Shown piece after piece: positions 10,487-22,526 of a DNA stretch of 64,000 nt. A program made the position numbers and the translations under genes. A model generated the notes under the pieces. That model saw only the letters and a list, made by a program, of their open reading frames with translations, was not told the DNA's origin and ran no database searches. The DNA comes from Colocasia esculenta (Eukaryota > Streptophyta > Magnoliopsida > Alismatales > Araceae): the NCBI GenBank assembly GCA_014218235.1, contig CM024766.1, forward strand, positions 65,709,207-65,773,206, in the 5' to 3' direction. How positions within the stretch are numbered: the stretch's first letter is position 1; every line of letters starts with the position of its first letter.

Positions 10487-11881
10487 TGTAGACACCCGGT
10501 TTTGACTAATGGGTTGAACCACATTTCTTGTTGTCTTAGTGGGCCCCTATTTGGTCACTCACCTTGAGCCCATCATTTGCCTTGTTTTGAGCCCTTTAAG
10601 CCATTAAAATGCCTTGAAATCCCGAAATTTATCACTTGAGAGAGTCCTTGGGGCATAATAACTCTTGTCTTATCATGTAGTTGGCTGATAATTCTCAAAT
10701 AATCCGGATTTATTGTCGCGACGCCTCGTGGCGCCGCGTCTCTAGTCGCGACAGTTCGGCAGTCCGCGACAGCCCATGCATTATCCATGCACGTGGGCAA
10801 TGCTGTCGCGTCCTCCCCCGCCGTCGCGTCTTAGTCGCGACCCTACGATACGTCGCGACAATGACCGAATCCTCTGGCCTCCATAACTACCCCCTATTTA
10901 TCCTCCTTTGAACTCAACTTAATCCTAAGGATTATCCCTACCCCTTGGGTGGGATCCTAGCCTTAGGGACTCTCCTAAGGATCCCTAAGGACTCTCAATC
11001 CGATTTTTATAAGGCTTTATCTCCCATTTGATTTTTAAATCATTTTGAAGAGATAATGTGAGTAATTCTCATCCCAAGCTCTTTATAAGCAAGGCCCCTC
11101 CTCAAGGACGAGGAGAGCCTCATTACCACCCCGAAGGGCTGCCGAAATTTCCCTCACCCATACTTAGCACCGCAGCCACTCATTTTGGCCATTTTCCTTC
11201 ACCTTCACTCCAAAAGCCACTTCTTCTCACCATTAATGGAGCACGAACGTGAAGAGGGCGACTCCGACGATCTCCTGGAGCTCTTGCACATCCTTGGAGC
11301 TGCACTCACGCCAGGGGGTCGCCCCAACGGGGCTCATTTTCTTCTCCCTTCTCTCCTCTTACTTCTACATGCATTTTGTGTTATTTTTAGATAGAGCACT
11401 TTCACTGTTTCCCACGTTTTCCCACACCCATAGGGGTTCAAACCACCCCAAGTGCATTCCCACCATGATCTCCCATTTCCTTCCATTTCTAGAGTAGATA
11501 CTATGCTTAACATATTCTAATGGGTGTTTTCTTTGTGATTTTCTTGGTTGGCAGGCAGCAGTGGAATCTACGAGAAGCTCTGGTTCTCCGGCCGGCTGGA
11601 GGACGAGAAGAAGGTCCTTACCTTATTTCTCCCGCATTCAGAGAACGCAACGGCCGAGGGTGACGCGACCATAGACGCGTCGACGAGAGCTGACGCGACA
11701 TCAGTCTATCGCGGCGCCCATGGCGACCGCGACACCAAGTCTGTTCCTGTTCTCTCTCCTTTTCCTAGTTTAAATCAGCCATTATCTCATTTTCATTCTT
11801 AGGCGACTTGCTAGGTGGCGATCACATCCTATTTTCCATGCTTATAGTTTTAGTATCCATGTTTGTGTCGAGGGGGGTACA
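10487..11881 (+). repeat. 3' LTR of the Tat element
   Basis: Starts TGTAGACACC after the polypurine tract. The right edge is inferred from ...GGGGTACA at 11874-11881, which gives TGTA...TACA ends; no second copy is available to confirm it. A TATA-like TTTATAAG is at 11082-11089. GTCGCGAC clusters lie at 10713-10859 (upstream of the TATA) and, in weaker form (ACGCGAC, GACGCGTC), at 11655-11735 (downstream). Confidence 0.65.
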
Positions 11882-11900
11882 CCCTGTGATGACAGCGCCC

Positions 11901-11906
11901 TCCTCT

Positions 11907-11987
<81 letters not shown>

Positions 11988-11994
11988 CTCTCTC
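11901..11994. repeat. (CT)n microsatellite
   Basis: Almost pure CT dinucleotide tract of about 94 bp with a few TCT interruptions. A short second CT run follows at 12038-12058. Confidence 0.95.
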
Positions 11995-12084
11995 AGCGTG
12001 CCCAGAGCTTCGGAGGCAACCCCCACGCCCCACAGTGAGTCTCTCTCTCTCTCTCTTCACTTCGGCCTAAACCCTCCCTTCCCG

Positions 12085-13120
12085 GCACCCTCCCCTCTGG
12101 CGGCAGCCCCCACCCCTCCCTCCTCAACCCCCTCCCCTCCAGAAGTAGACCCCACCCCTCCTTCCCACACATGCACACACACAAAGGATGAGAGGGAAAG
12201 GGCCGACCCCCTCCCTCTAGTGGACCCCACCCCCATCCCCTCCCTCCCCTCCCTCTCCTCCGGTGGCAGCCGACACCCCCCATCCCCTCCCTCCCCTCCG
12301 GCAGCAGCCCAGACCCCCCATCCTTTCCCTCCCACACACGCACACACACACAGAGGTTGAGAGGGAGGGGGCCGACCCCTCCCCCTCTCGCAGCCCCCAC
12401 CCCCCATCCCCTCCCTCCACACATGCACACACACACACACAAAGGTTGAGAGGGAGGGGGATGACCCCCCTCCTCTCCGGCGGCCCCCCCACTCCCCATC
12501 CCCTCCCTCCCCTCTGGCGGCAGCCTCCACCCCCCATCCTCTCCTTCCCACACACGCGCACACACACAGAGGTTGAGAGGAAGGGGGCCAACCCCCCTCC
12601 CCTCTGGCAGCTCCCCCTCCCATCCCCTCCCTTCCCTCTGGTGGCAGCCCACACCCCCCATCCTCTCCCTCCCACACACGCACACACACACACAGAGATT
12701 GAGAAGGAGGGGGCTGACCCCCTCCCCTCCAGCTGCCCCCACCCCCTCCCTCCCCTCCAGCGGCTGCCCCCATCCCTCCCTTCCACACATGTACACACAC
12801 ACACAAAGGTTGAGAGGGAGGGGGCTGACCCCTCTCCCCTCCGGCGGCCCCCACCCCCATCCCCTCCCTCCCTTCTGGCGGCAGCCCCCACCCCACATCC
12901 CCTCCTTCCCACACACGCACACACATACAGAGGTTGAGAGGGAGGGGGCAGACCCCTCTCCCTTCTGGTTGCCCCCACCTCCCATCCCCTCCCTCTCCTC
13001 TGGTGGCATCCCCCCCCCCATCCCCTCCTTCCCACACACACACACACACAGAGGTTGATAGGGAGGGAGCCGACCCTCCTCCCCTCCAGTGACCCCCACC
13101 CCCTATCCCCTCCCTCCCTT
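12085..13120. repeat. C-rich / (CA)n minisatellite
   Basis: Eight copies of a composite unit made of a (CA)n stretch, the block GAGGTTGAGAGGGAGGGGG and a CCCCTCCC-rich block with CGGCGGCAGCCCCC. Most units are 112-130 bp; one interval is about 84 and the first about 165. Long frames rich in Gly, Cys and Val on the minus strand, or Pro and His on the plus strand, are products of the repeat, not genes. The minus strand has runs fitting a G-quadruplex, for example opposite 12237-12253. Confidence 0.92.
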
Positions 13121-13871
13121 GTGGAGGATCGATTGAGGCATATATATGCACTTTTTCTGTATAAAATGAGAACAAGCTGAAGGATAAGATTATATTAATT
13201 CTAAATTTTTGTGGTATTTTTCTATATAAAATGAGCTTATCGATGGATCCAAGCAACCAGCTTATCATCCTCTACATTGATTAAAAATCCTGTGTGGAAA
13301 GTACTTTGGAATCCCAACCTCTGTTCCCTAATTATGTCTCTTAAGATTGTCACAAACGGTGCCCACATCAATGGAAAAACTTTTAGAATTACACCAGCTT
13401 CACTAGATCAAGTAGCCACCGCCCCAACCCCTCCCCAAAGGGCCAAAACAAAACCACCAACCCCGAAAGCTGAAAGCAATACAGTAGGTGCAAATGTTCA
13501 TCCTAATTATGGGGGTTTATTTATGTGTTTCTGAATTGGACCAGACTCTATTTCTGTATCTGGAAGGACATGGTGTAGTTGACCTATTGATCTTCTGAAT
13601 GTGTTTAACACATTTTAATTAAGCTAGGTAAGATTTGTTACAAATTAACAACATGTTCTTTGCACTTTTTTCTCCTAGCCTACTAGACCATACCTGACTT
13701 TTTCTATTTATTTTTAAGTTGCACAGGTACTCATATTACTTTTGAGAAAGTTGTACAAGCACTCATATTATTTTTCTTGTTTAATGCATGTATTCATTTG
13801 TACAAACTGTTCAGGTTTTCGTGTTCCTTTCTGCTCAGGTAATCCTTCCATCCCCTGTATATATATTTGTT
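13121..13871. other. Unassigned sequence left of the CACTA genes
   Basis: AT-rich, no recognised gene. One 85-codon open frame at 13277-13534 has no motif I know. No CACTA terminal inverted repeat is visible here, so this could be CACTA 5' sequence, a captured fragment or older host DNA. Confidence 0.35.
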
Positions 13872-13946
13872 GAACCAGCGAGCCTGGGTGGTGGCTCATG
13901 TTTATTGAATCCAGCGAGTTTAGGTGGTGGCTCATATTTTTTGCAG
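13872..13946 (+). repeat. CACTA 5'-side repeat pair
   Basis: Two copies of CCAGCGAGYYTRGGTGGTGG followed by CTCAT, about 40 bp apart, upstream of the tnp2 gene. The same motif recurs five times right of the tnpA gene (58635-58848), which ties the two ends of the element together. Confidence 0.75.
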
Positions 13947-14352
13947 GATGCGATTGTATGTGTGAATGTGAATGTAGACTAACTACTTTATAGGATATAT
14001 GAATGAGAAGATGGAGAAAGCATGAATGTCAATGAGTGAGATGAGTGGACCTTCTTTTAATTTTTATTTGTTCAAGACTTGTGTTAGGATATATGTTTTT
14101 ATTGTCTTTTGATAATAATGTCATATACCGAGCATAAAGTCTTGAATTGTCCAAGTTGGATAATCTATGGATATTTGATTCATCTGTTGTTCTTAATTTA
14201 TTTTATGTGTGGAATGTATATGTGAAAATGCTCCCGATATAGGGGAGGTGCTGTCGAATTTTTTTTTGAATTGTCGATTAATTCATATTTATTGGAATAT
14301 ATGAATTGTCTAATAATATTTTATTTTTTTGTAAATTTTAGATTATCCTAAA

Positions 14353-17300
14353 ATGACGAGACTTGATAAGAGTTGGATACAACTTAGAGATCGTTTGGAT
14401 CATAGATATGAGAAAGGAGTAGATGAATTTTTGGATTTTACTTTTGATGAACAAAGATAGTCTTTTAGGCATGGATGAAATCATGAGTTCATACAATGTT
14501 CGTGTCGTAACTGTGTTAATGGATTGAAGTTGTCCCTGATGGATGTTGAAATTCATTTTAAAGTAGATAGATTTTGGACACGGTATACCAATTGGGTATG
14601 TCATGGTGAGCCATAATTATTGATGTTCAAAAAGTTAGCCCATCTACTAATGAAGCACAAATAGAAGATCAGATTGATACAACAATTGAAATGTTGTATG
14701 AGTTACAAGAGGCTAGAAGAGAGAGGACAAAAGAGGAACATGAACCAAATGAGAAACCAAGAGATTTTTATCAATTATTAGAAGATGATGAAACACCATT
14801 ATATCCTGGTTGTGTGAAATTTTCAAAATTGACATTTCTTTTGAAACTATTGCATATTAAGACCATGAACCAAGTGATAGCTTCTTGTATGGGAATGTTT
14901 CTTGAGTTACTTAGAGAAGTATTACTAGAAGGAGCTAATTTACCTCGAACATGGTATGAAGTGGAGAAGACTATTAAAGATTTGGGGTTAGGTCATGAGA
15001 AGATAGATGCTTGTCAGAATGACTGTGTCTTGTTTCAAAATGAACATGAACATAGGGATCGATGTCCAGCATGTAATGCACCCAGGTACAAAGAAAATAC
15101 AGAACAAGGTAGCCAGAAGAAGAGATGCCGTAAACAGGTGCCATACAAAATATTACGTTATTTTTCAGTGAAAGATAGATTGAAAAGAATGTTCATGTCT
15201 CTAAGATAGCCAAGTGGATGACATGGCATAAAGATGACCAAAGTCTCTCGAAAAATGGAGAGATGTGACATCCTACTGACTCTAAAGCATGGACACATTT
15301 CAATGATCAATATCTAGATTTTGCTGCAGAGGTACGCGACGTGAGACTCAGCTTAGAGACTGATGGGTTCAATCCATTTGGGATGATGAGCAGCAGATAT
15401 AGTGTATGGCCTGTGCTGATAGTAGTTTATAATTTGCCACCATGGATGTGCATGAAGCAGACGTTTATGATGATGTCATTACTTATTCCAGGTCCTAAAA
15501 GTCCTGGAAGTGATATCGATGTCTATTTGCAACTGTTGATAGAAGAGTTGAAAGATTTGTGGGACAACGGTGTTGAAACATATGATGCTACAAAGAAACA
15601 GAATTTTTAGATGAGAGCTTCCCTTCTTTGGATGATCAATGATTTTTCTGCATATGCCAATTTATCAGGATGGAATACTAAAGGAAACATGCATGTCCAT
15701 CGTGTCATTATAATACAAATTCAAAATGGCTGCACAATTGTCGAAAATTCTGTTATCTAGGGCACCGACGATTTTTTCCAATCAGTCATAGATGGAGAAG
15801 GCATGAGTATCAACACAAATTTGATGGTGTGGCTGAACGTCGTAAGCACCCAGAAGTGTTAACGGGAGCTGCAGTGTGGAATCAAAAACTTCAGCTTCCT
15901 CATATCAAATTTGGAAAGAACTTTAAGAAGATATCAAGAATTTAGAAGGATGGAAGAAACAAAGGATTTTTTTTAGAGAGTTGCCGTATTGGTCAAATCT
16001 ACTCATTCGGCACAACCTGGATGTAATGCACATTGAGAAGAATGTATGTGATAATTTGTTGGGAACTTTGAACCTTCTTGGTGGGGAAAAGAGCAAAGAC
16101 AGTCTGAATGCACGGTTAGATATGGAACAGTGGGGAATAAGACCAGAATTCCATGCACAGACAAACAGTCATAATAAGACCAGCTTACCAGCGGCACAAT
16201 ATACATTGAACAGATTGTATACAACAGTTGTGTGCAACTTTTTACGTAATATAAAAGTTCTAGATGGATATTCCTCCAATTTGATGAAATGTGTAGATAT
16301 TGCTAGTCGAAAATTGGTAGGGCTGAAGAGTCATGATTGCCATTTATACATGCAAGTATTATTACCTTTGGCAATTCATGGTATTGTCAATCAAGATGTG
16401 ACAGACCCAATTACAGAGTTAAGTATGTTTTAGAGATGTATGTTCCAAAGTTCTTCAATCTGATCATTTGCATAGATTGGAAGGTGATATTGCAGTAACA
16501 TTATGTTAGTTGGAACAATTTTTTCCACTATTTTTTTTTTATGTTATGGTTCATTTGATTGTACATCTTGCATATGAAGCGAGAATTGCCGGACCAGTTC
16601 AATATAGATGGATGTATCCTATAGAGAGATTTTTGAAGAAATTGAAAACCTATGTTTTAAACAGGGCACATCCAGAAGGTTCAATTGTTGAAGGCTACCT
16701 TATGGAGGAAACAATCTCATTTTGTTCAATGTACATGGACATTATTGACACTCGCTTTAACCGAAGGGAAAGGAACTATGACGACCCCTCTGAAGACAAT
16801 AATGAAGGAGGTTGTTCGATATTCAAATCTTCAGGATGTTTCTTAACAGGAAATGGTAGTAATCGTATATTGTCTGAAGAAGAAATTGATAAGGCGCATC
16901 CATACATTCTTAAACAGATTGAAGATATCGAAGAATATTTTTATGAATACACGAGGTGTGTTGAGAGTTCAAGCCGTACAAAAATGAATTTCTTGAAGTG
17001 GTTCCAAAGTTATGTTAAAGATTTGAATGATGCAAATGATCCTTGGTGTACTCCTGATATACACTGTTTGGCACGAAGATCTTCAAGGTTTGCACACTCA
17101 CACTCGGGCAACATTATTAATGGATTCAGGTTTCGTACATCATCTATTGATGCAACAAAGGTCACTCAGTTATATGGAGTTATTGTCAATGCAAAACTTG
17201 AATCTAGATGTGAAGGATATTATGGACGTCTAAATGATGTATTGGAAATATGTTTCGATAATCAAAGATGTGTTGTTTATTTGAGTGTGACTGGTGGGAT

Positions 17301-17640
17301 GTTTATAGAAAAGATAGAGGATTCAAAATAGATAAATATGGAACTATCAGTCTGACACACTCGTCAAAGGCTCAACACAAATGAACCATTTGCTCTAGCA
17401 AGTCAAGTGGAATATGTGTTCTATGTAAATGATAACACGACACAAGGATGGATCATTCCTGTCAAAGCATGTCTACGTGATTACTATGACTTGCAAGATA
17501 AGCCTCCTGAGAATGATATAGAACCAAGTGACGAAGCATTTTAGGACAATCTGATTGATGTTCCGATTAGAGGAGAAATTCAAGATGTGGATCTATGTCA
17601 AGAAAGTAGCGTAAGAGTGGATGATTATAATGATATCTAG
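14353..17640 (+). pseudogene. CACTA tnp2-like transposase (decayed)
   Basis: Transposase of the CACTA element. From ATG 14353 the N-terminal transposase-associated domain reads DKSWIQLRDRL, GVDEFLDFTF, IQCSCRNCVN and WTRYTNWVCHGE, with two in-frame stops. A second frame from 14691 shows FYQLLEDDETPLYPGC, LELLREVLLEGANLP, IDACQNDCVLF and CPACNAPRYK (zinc-binding Cys). Next come DGFNPFGMMSSRYSVWPV, YNLPPWMCMK, then RHNLDVMHIEKNVCDNLLGTL and QVLLPLAIHGI. After 16510 the frame has GPVQYRWMYPIERFLKKLK and YLMEETISFCSMY (DUF4218-like), then a DUF4216-like end with WIIPVKACLRDYYDL. The final stop TAG is at 17638-17640. Multiple frameshifts and stops make it non-functional. Confidence 0.88.
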
Positions 17641-17757
17641 GTGATTTATTTACGTTAATACTTATATTTCATTTTTAACACAAATTTACATAGATGTTGA
17701 AGATTGAAATTTTTAACTTGTTATGTTTACATATTTACTAACAAACTTTTTTAACAG

Positions 17758-19153
17758 ATGGTTTCTGGTAGTGAGCGCTCTTCTCGTGATGGCTCACGCC
17801 TATGGAGGCATCAGACTCTGTCAGTCTCTCTCCCTCCCACCTCTCAGTCGATTCCTCCCTCTCCCACATCTCAGGTGCTCCCTCCCGCTCCCACCTCTCA
17901 AGAGCTTCCTCTCCCTCCCACTTTTAGCCGATAGCTCCCTCTTCCATCCCTCAGGGCTCTTCGATGGCATCTGCATCTTCTGTAGCAGGTTCATATTTTA
18001 ATTTGATGTATTTTTTATATAATATTTTAATAGATATCCTCTAATGATGTTTAATGTTTATATTTGAACAGGTCCATCTGCATCGTCTGCACCGTCTTGG
18101 GGGAGGGGCACTAGATGTCGACGACTGACTAGGGGAGTTATAGAGAGGAGGTTACCTGATGGACAACAATGGAATGTCTCCCTCGTCCGAGGATATGGCG
18201 TGGGCTTTAGTGCAGATATTTTTACAAGTCGCATGGGCATGGTATCAAAATTGTATTGTAAGATTTGGAAAAAAGATTTTGCCAAGCTTCCTGCTACGAC
18301 CAAGGATATGATATTCAGAGATCTTCAGGTAATTATTATTTAAATTGAATAGTATATATGTGTAAATTTCTTATAATTGAGTGATTATGTTGTGCAGTTG
18401 GTGTATCAATAGGAGCGAACAGAAAAAACGGATAGGGAGATGCTTGCTCACATGAGCGCCATGCATCGCAGTTGGCGTAGCAAGCAAAAAAAAGAGTAAG
18501 CTAATATACTATTTCATTTTTATATGTACTTAATTTTTTAATCTTGTTTATATATTGATATAAATTTTGTATTCATGTCAGCATTTTAATGGGAAGTCTT
18601 TAGATGATGCGATTGCCTCCATCCCAGCATGTGTTGACTCATCTGATTGGCAAACAATGTGCAAGATGTGGACTAATGAGGACGAGCAGGTAATATTTAA
18701 AATTGTTAGAATATAATTGTTTATGATTATTTTGTTTATATAAATGAAACAATAACTATCTATTCTTGTCTTTTTAGAGGTTGCTAAGCGAATAAGCAGA
18801 ACCGTTCCACTCAGTCTATGACATAAAGACAAGGGCAGGACTAGTCTTTATCAATTGATGAATGATTTTGTGAGTTCTTTTTATGAATATTTATCCCTTT
18901 CATTAGTTACTACATCTCTTTCTTATTTTGTCTCAATTTAGTAGTCTAATGCATGGACGTAATTCACATCGACTTGAGCTTTTTAGGATGGGTCGATGCA
19001 AAGACTTAGCAGACGACAGTGAGAGCTGGGTAGATGAGGGAGCAGAGACGATATGTAAGTAACTTTATTTCTTTTTTTTTATGTGACTATATTTTCCATT
19101 ACAATAGTTTTATCATTAATATTTTTTTCTCTACCTTTTGTTGTAGGAGACTA
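17758..19153 (+). pseudogene. CACTA tnpA-like (Ptta/En/Spm) gene, exons 1-6 and start of exon 7
   Basis: Accessory, DNA-binding-type protein of the CACTA element. A splice acceptor TTTTTTAACAG directly precedes ATG 17758 (MVSGSERSSRDG, then a Pro/Ser-rich stretch). An exon from about 18073 reads VIERRLPDGQQWNVSLVRG and VSKLYCKIWKKDFAKLP, ending CAG|GTAATT near 18330. Later exons carry MHRSWRSKQKKE, LDDAIASIPACVDSSDWQ, MCKMWTNEDEQ and SHRLELFRMGRCKDLADD followed by SESWVDEGAETI, matching the plant Ptta/En/Spm transposase family. Introns end AG and begin GT. The last exon starts at 19147 (GAGACTA) and is cut by a solo LTR. Internal stops show decay. Confidence 0.8.
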
Positions 19154-22100
19154 TGTAGCAACTCTCAATTTTTAAATTTGAGATAAATATAGTAAATTAA
19201 AAGAAAATGTGAATAATTAAAACCCAATAAGTAAAAAAACAAGTGATGGGCTTACACTAATGGTCCATGTGTGAACTAATGGGCCAAAAAGCTAGAGCCA
19301 AATGTTGGATTGGAGATAATTAAGCCTAATTTCGTGACTAAATTATTAATAAATTAAAAAGGGGCAAAATAATCACTATTTTGGCTCATAATTATCCTAA
19401 AAAGAATCCTAACTCTACCCTAACCCCTTGGCCACGAATCTAGAGCCCACCCATGTCAAATTGAAGGATAAAGGCTGGGAAAATGTTAGATAATTATGGA
19501 AATTTTGGAGTTAGATAAAGGGAAAGCGTTTTACGAAGTTTTCTAACATTAAAGATACAAATACACCTCCATTTCGTACCTAGCCAATCGTAGAAACTTT
19601 TTGAAGCTTGGAGAACGAGGAAGAGGAGCTCTTGGATGAGGAGATTAAGGTGAAGGAAGGCTAGAAGGAGGAGATCTTCGAAGTTCTTCACTTTTCTTAC
19701 CCTAGGATTCAAAGCGCTCAAAGGTAGGCAATCTCTCAAGCGAAAACAAATTAATTTCAAACCTAGACAGACCATGATCTGAGCATCAAAAGCCCCATGT
19801 TTTCGCCAATTTTCATCATGTCATTCATGAGTATTTCGTGCTCAAAGTTCTGTTAAGAACATGTACCCGACTTGACTTGTTCACCATAAATCCATATCCA
19901 TGCTTGATCTCGTACCTTGGAACTTTTATTGTACATGCCACTTGATGTCAAGAGTCTAATGATTCTATTTCCCCCAATTTCTATCAAGTACTCTTTGAAT
20001 TAAATCATTTTTCATCAATGTGTCAGATTTGTGGTTTATCATGAAGTACATTGATCATAGAATGCCCATACCATGTAAAAAGTGTAATCACTCTTTACTG
20101 TTGATATCTCTGCAAGTCTAGTTTTGTTTAAAATTGATTTCATAAGTTTTCACCTAGTATACGATTTGATATTAATTTTTAAAGACCTCTGTGTCATGCC
20201 CTTGGTTTCATGGACCACAGCCCAAGGTGACCTGACCAACCTTCTGAGCTCGGGCTGAGACCCCGAGAATGCGACGACCCGATAGGTCACATTCTCAACC
20301 GGGTCACGACAAGGCCTCACGTCGCTTTCTTAACGCAACGGGACTCTGCATCGCAATCTTTCGATCGTGCTAGTCTCGACCTGAACACATCACCCCGACA
20401 CGTCGCGACGAGACCTAGTCATCGCGTCGGCGTCTCGGCTGGACTTCATCGCGTTGGCTCATTGGTTGCGACCTGAACACATCGGCTCGACCCGTCGCAA
20501 CCAGAACATGGCCGTCGCATCGGCCCAGTGTGTCGTGACCTGAACGCGACACTGGCCGACGTCGCTACCTGATTGTGACTTCCAAAAACCATAATTTTCA
20601 TGTAAACCATGTTAATCATGTTCTATAATCATGGCTTAACCCTTGTAATGCACTGTTATGAATGGTAACAACATGTTAATGTATTTTTGATAATATTCAC
20701 ATAATTTTATTAATTAAAAGATGTGCGCACAACTCTCTTATGCTATCTTTGATTTTCTTTCACATACACACACCAAACATGAATTTTTGCCATAAGACCT
20801 TACTGAAATTACTCACTAATGTATCTGGTAATTAAGTGTAATTATTCATGTAAATTTCCCTATTATTTTAAAAGTACTTGTCTTCATTTTATTCGTCGAT
20901 TTGATACTGTTATTGCATCCCTCTGCCTCGAGCACTTAAGGCTAGATGGACAAACATTTCTATACACACTTTATTTTGGCTTGGACGATCTCTCCGTTAG
21001 GAATACTCCTGACTGGATCAGAAACTCCTTGTCGAGGCCTCCGTAAGACTCCTTGGCTTTGGCGGACGACCATCGCCGACGAGTAGGTTGTACCATCAAT
21101 ACCCATTTTACCCTTAGGGATCAGCATGATCCAACGGCCTTAGATTGTTCTCTCTTACCTTGAGATCATGCCGGATTTCTGGCCTCTGTTCGTAGCACGG
21201 CTATTGGGCGGTTATGACTTCTACCAGACTACCGCCACACGATGGTGTGTGTTGTGCAACTGTTACTATCGTTTGTTTATCGTTGTTATACGAATACGAC
21301 CCTCGCTCTTATCTACTCTCTTTACACTCTCATCTACTCACGTTCTCTCTATACCCTCATCTATTCTTCAGTTTCTCTTATCTATTTCTTAGTACTCTAT
21401 TTGGCCATCTATTGATTGTCTAAGATAACAAACATAACCATGTCAGACATCATTATAAAGGGCCCGATCTGGTCCTAGAAGGTGCGCCCGAAAGTGCCAT
21501 TTGACCGCGGGAGCTCATTCATCAGGGTGTACGGCATAACATCCAACCGCCATACTATCAATATTTAATCTAAGACATTAATCAAAGTACTATGTTCTCT
21601 CGGTTGAAAGAAGATCAACCAACGTGCAATCTCTACTAGTGCACTGTTATGCAATGTTACATGCTATCCCGTTATATGGTCAATTCTTTATCATGCTAGT
21701 TTTGTAATATTCTTTTTAAAAGTACTATCGTTCTCTTGCTGTCATGTGCTATTACTCTCTCGACTATACTTGATCATTCTGTCTAGTTATTTTGCTATTC
21801 AATACATTAATCACTTAAAGCATGCCTGCCTACACGAGATATTAAGTCCTACTGAGCGTTATCGCTCATCCAGTGCTATTTATTTCATGTGTTTCAGGTG
21901 AGTCTGGTGGGACTACCACACGCACGAGGATGGGAATGATCAGGAGCAAGAGTGACCTGATATTTCGACAACCAATGCTTTTAGTAGTTAGTTAGATAGT
22001 TTAGTTTGTTTTGTTTTAAGTAAAGCAGTTTGGGCCCATAGTTTTGGCTCTGAATTAGTGAATGTAATAAAAGATTGGTGTAATTATCAATGAAGTAGGA

Positions 22101-22206
22101 TTGTCTAGCTTTACTCCAATTTGTGTAATGGTTTGATGTCTATTTCTCGCTCTATACTATTTATTTAACTATTTATCGCTCCGATATTCCGCGTCGGGGC
22201 ATTACA
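19154..22206 (+). mobile_element. Solo LTR S1 (Ty3/gypsy type) in the CACTA tnpA exon
   Basis: TGTAGCAACTC...GCATTACA, 3053 bp, flanked by GACTA at 19149-19153 and 22207-22211. No internal domain or primer-binding site, so it is a solo LTR left by recombination. It is the same family as C (opposite orientation) and related to F. Features seen: donor-like AAAG|GTAGGC at 19724, a CpG-rich region with GTCGCGAC and variants at 20270-20580, a hairpin TGAGCG/CGCTCA at 21853-21868, and acceptor-like TTTCAG|GTGAGT at 21897/21898. Removing it restores the host frame. Confidence 0.92.
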
Positions 22207-22526
22207 GACTATGACCCAGTTGATGGCTCCTTCCTCTGACGTCGATGCCGAGAGCCACACCCTAGCGACTCCTAAGGAGGCCTTCATTTCGGTCATGGAA
22301 AAAGATTGATCTAGTCATGTTCACTGTGCAGGTAGTGGAGAGACGCTGAGCACATGGTATAAATCTAAAACAGTGTTTGGTAGTTCAGAGAAAGAAAAGA
22401 TAATGCAAGAACAATTAAAATAACAAGAAGAAAAGCTAAAAGCACAGGCATAGGAGATGACTCAAATGCGAGAATGATATACTCGATGGAGAATATAGCT
22501 ACATAGGTGGATGAGATGAGCACACT
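22207..22526 (+). pseudogene. CACTA tnpA-like gene, middle part of exon 7
   Basis: Continues the exon that begins at 19147. After one copy of GACTA is dropped it reads ETMTQLMAPSS, then TPKEAFISVMEKD, SSHVHCAGSGETLSTW and a Glu/Lys/Gln-rich coiled-coil stretch (SEKEKIMQEQLK, QEEKLKAQA). Several in-frame stops (TGA, TAA, TAG) interrupt it. The EAF-VM-D motif followed by a GSG motif fits the C-terminal part of Ptta/En/Spm proteins. It is cut at 22526/22527 by element A, between codons for the sequence MSTLL. Confidence 0.8.

Larger units (their letters stand above)
1..11881 (+). mobile_element. Tat-lineage Ty3/gypsy LTR retrotransposon, 3' part
   Basis: The window opens inside reverse transcriptase and continues through RNase H, a second RNase H, integrase, a long accessory region, a polypurine tract at 10471-10486 and a 3' LTR from 10487. 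A second RNase H after the first is a known hallmark of the Tat lineage, and an LTR opening TGTAGACACC after a GGAGGGG tract fits that lineage. The 5' LTR, gag and protease lie left of the window, so the target-site duplication cannot be checked. All sense-strand domains carry frameshifts, so the copy is dead as an autonomous element. The region between pol and the LTR holds two antisense genes with introns. Confidence 0.85.

Noticed and set aside
11993..13268. Long open frames (up to 403 residues, Gly/Cys/Val-rich or Pro/His-rich) on both strands
   Set aside because: They coincide exactly with the minisatellite and stay open because the unit lacks stops; no domain and no splice or start context.
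13277..13534. 85-codon frame left of the CACTA genes
   Set aside because: No family recognised, no splice context; kept only as part of an unassigned stretch.
19494..19775. Minus-strand frame of 93 residues in solo LTR S1
   Set aside because: Overlaps the LTR leader and donor site on the plus strand, with no motif and no partner frame in C or F.
20819..21423. Short plus-strand frames in S1
   Set aside because: Non-coding LTR sequence; not conserved as frames in solo LTR C.
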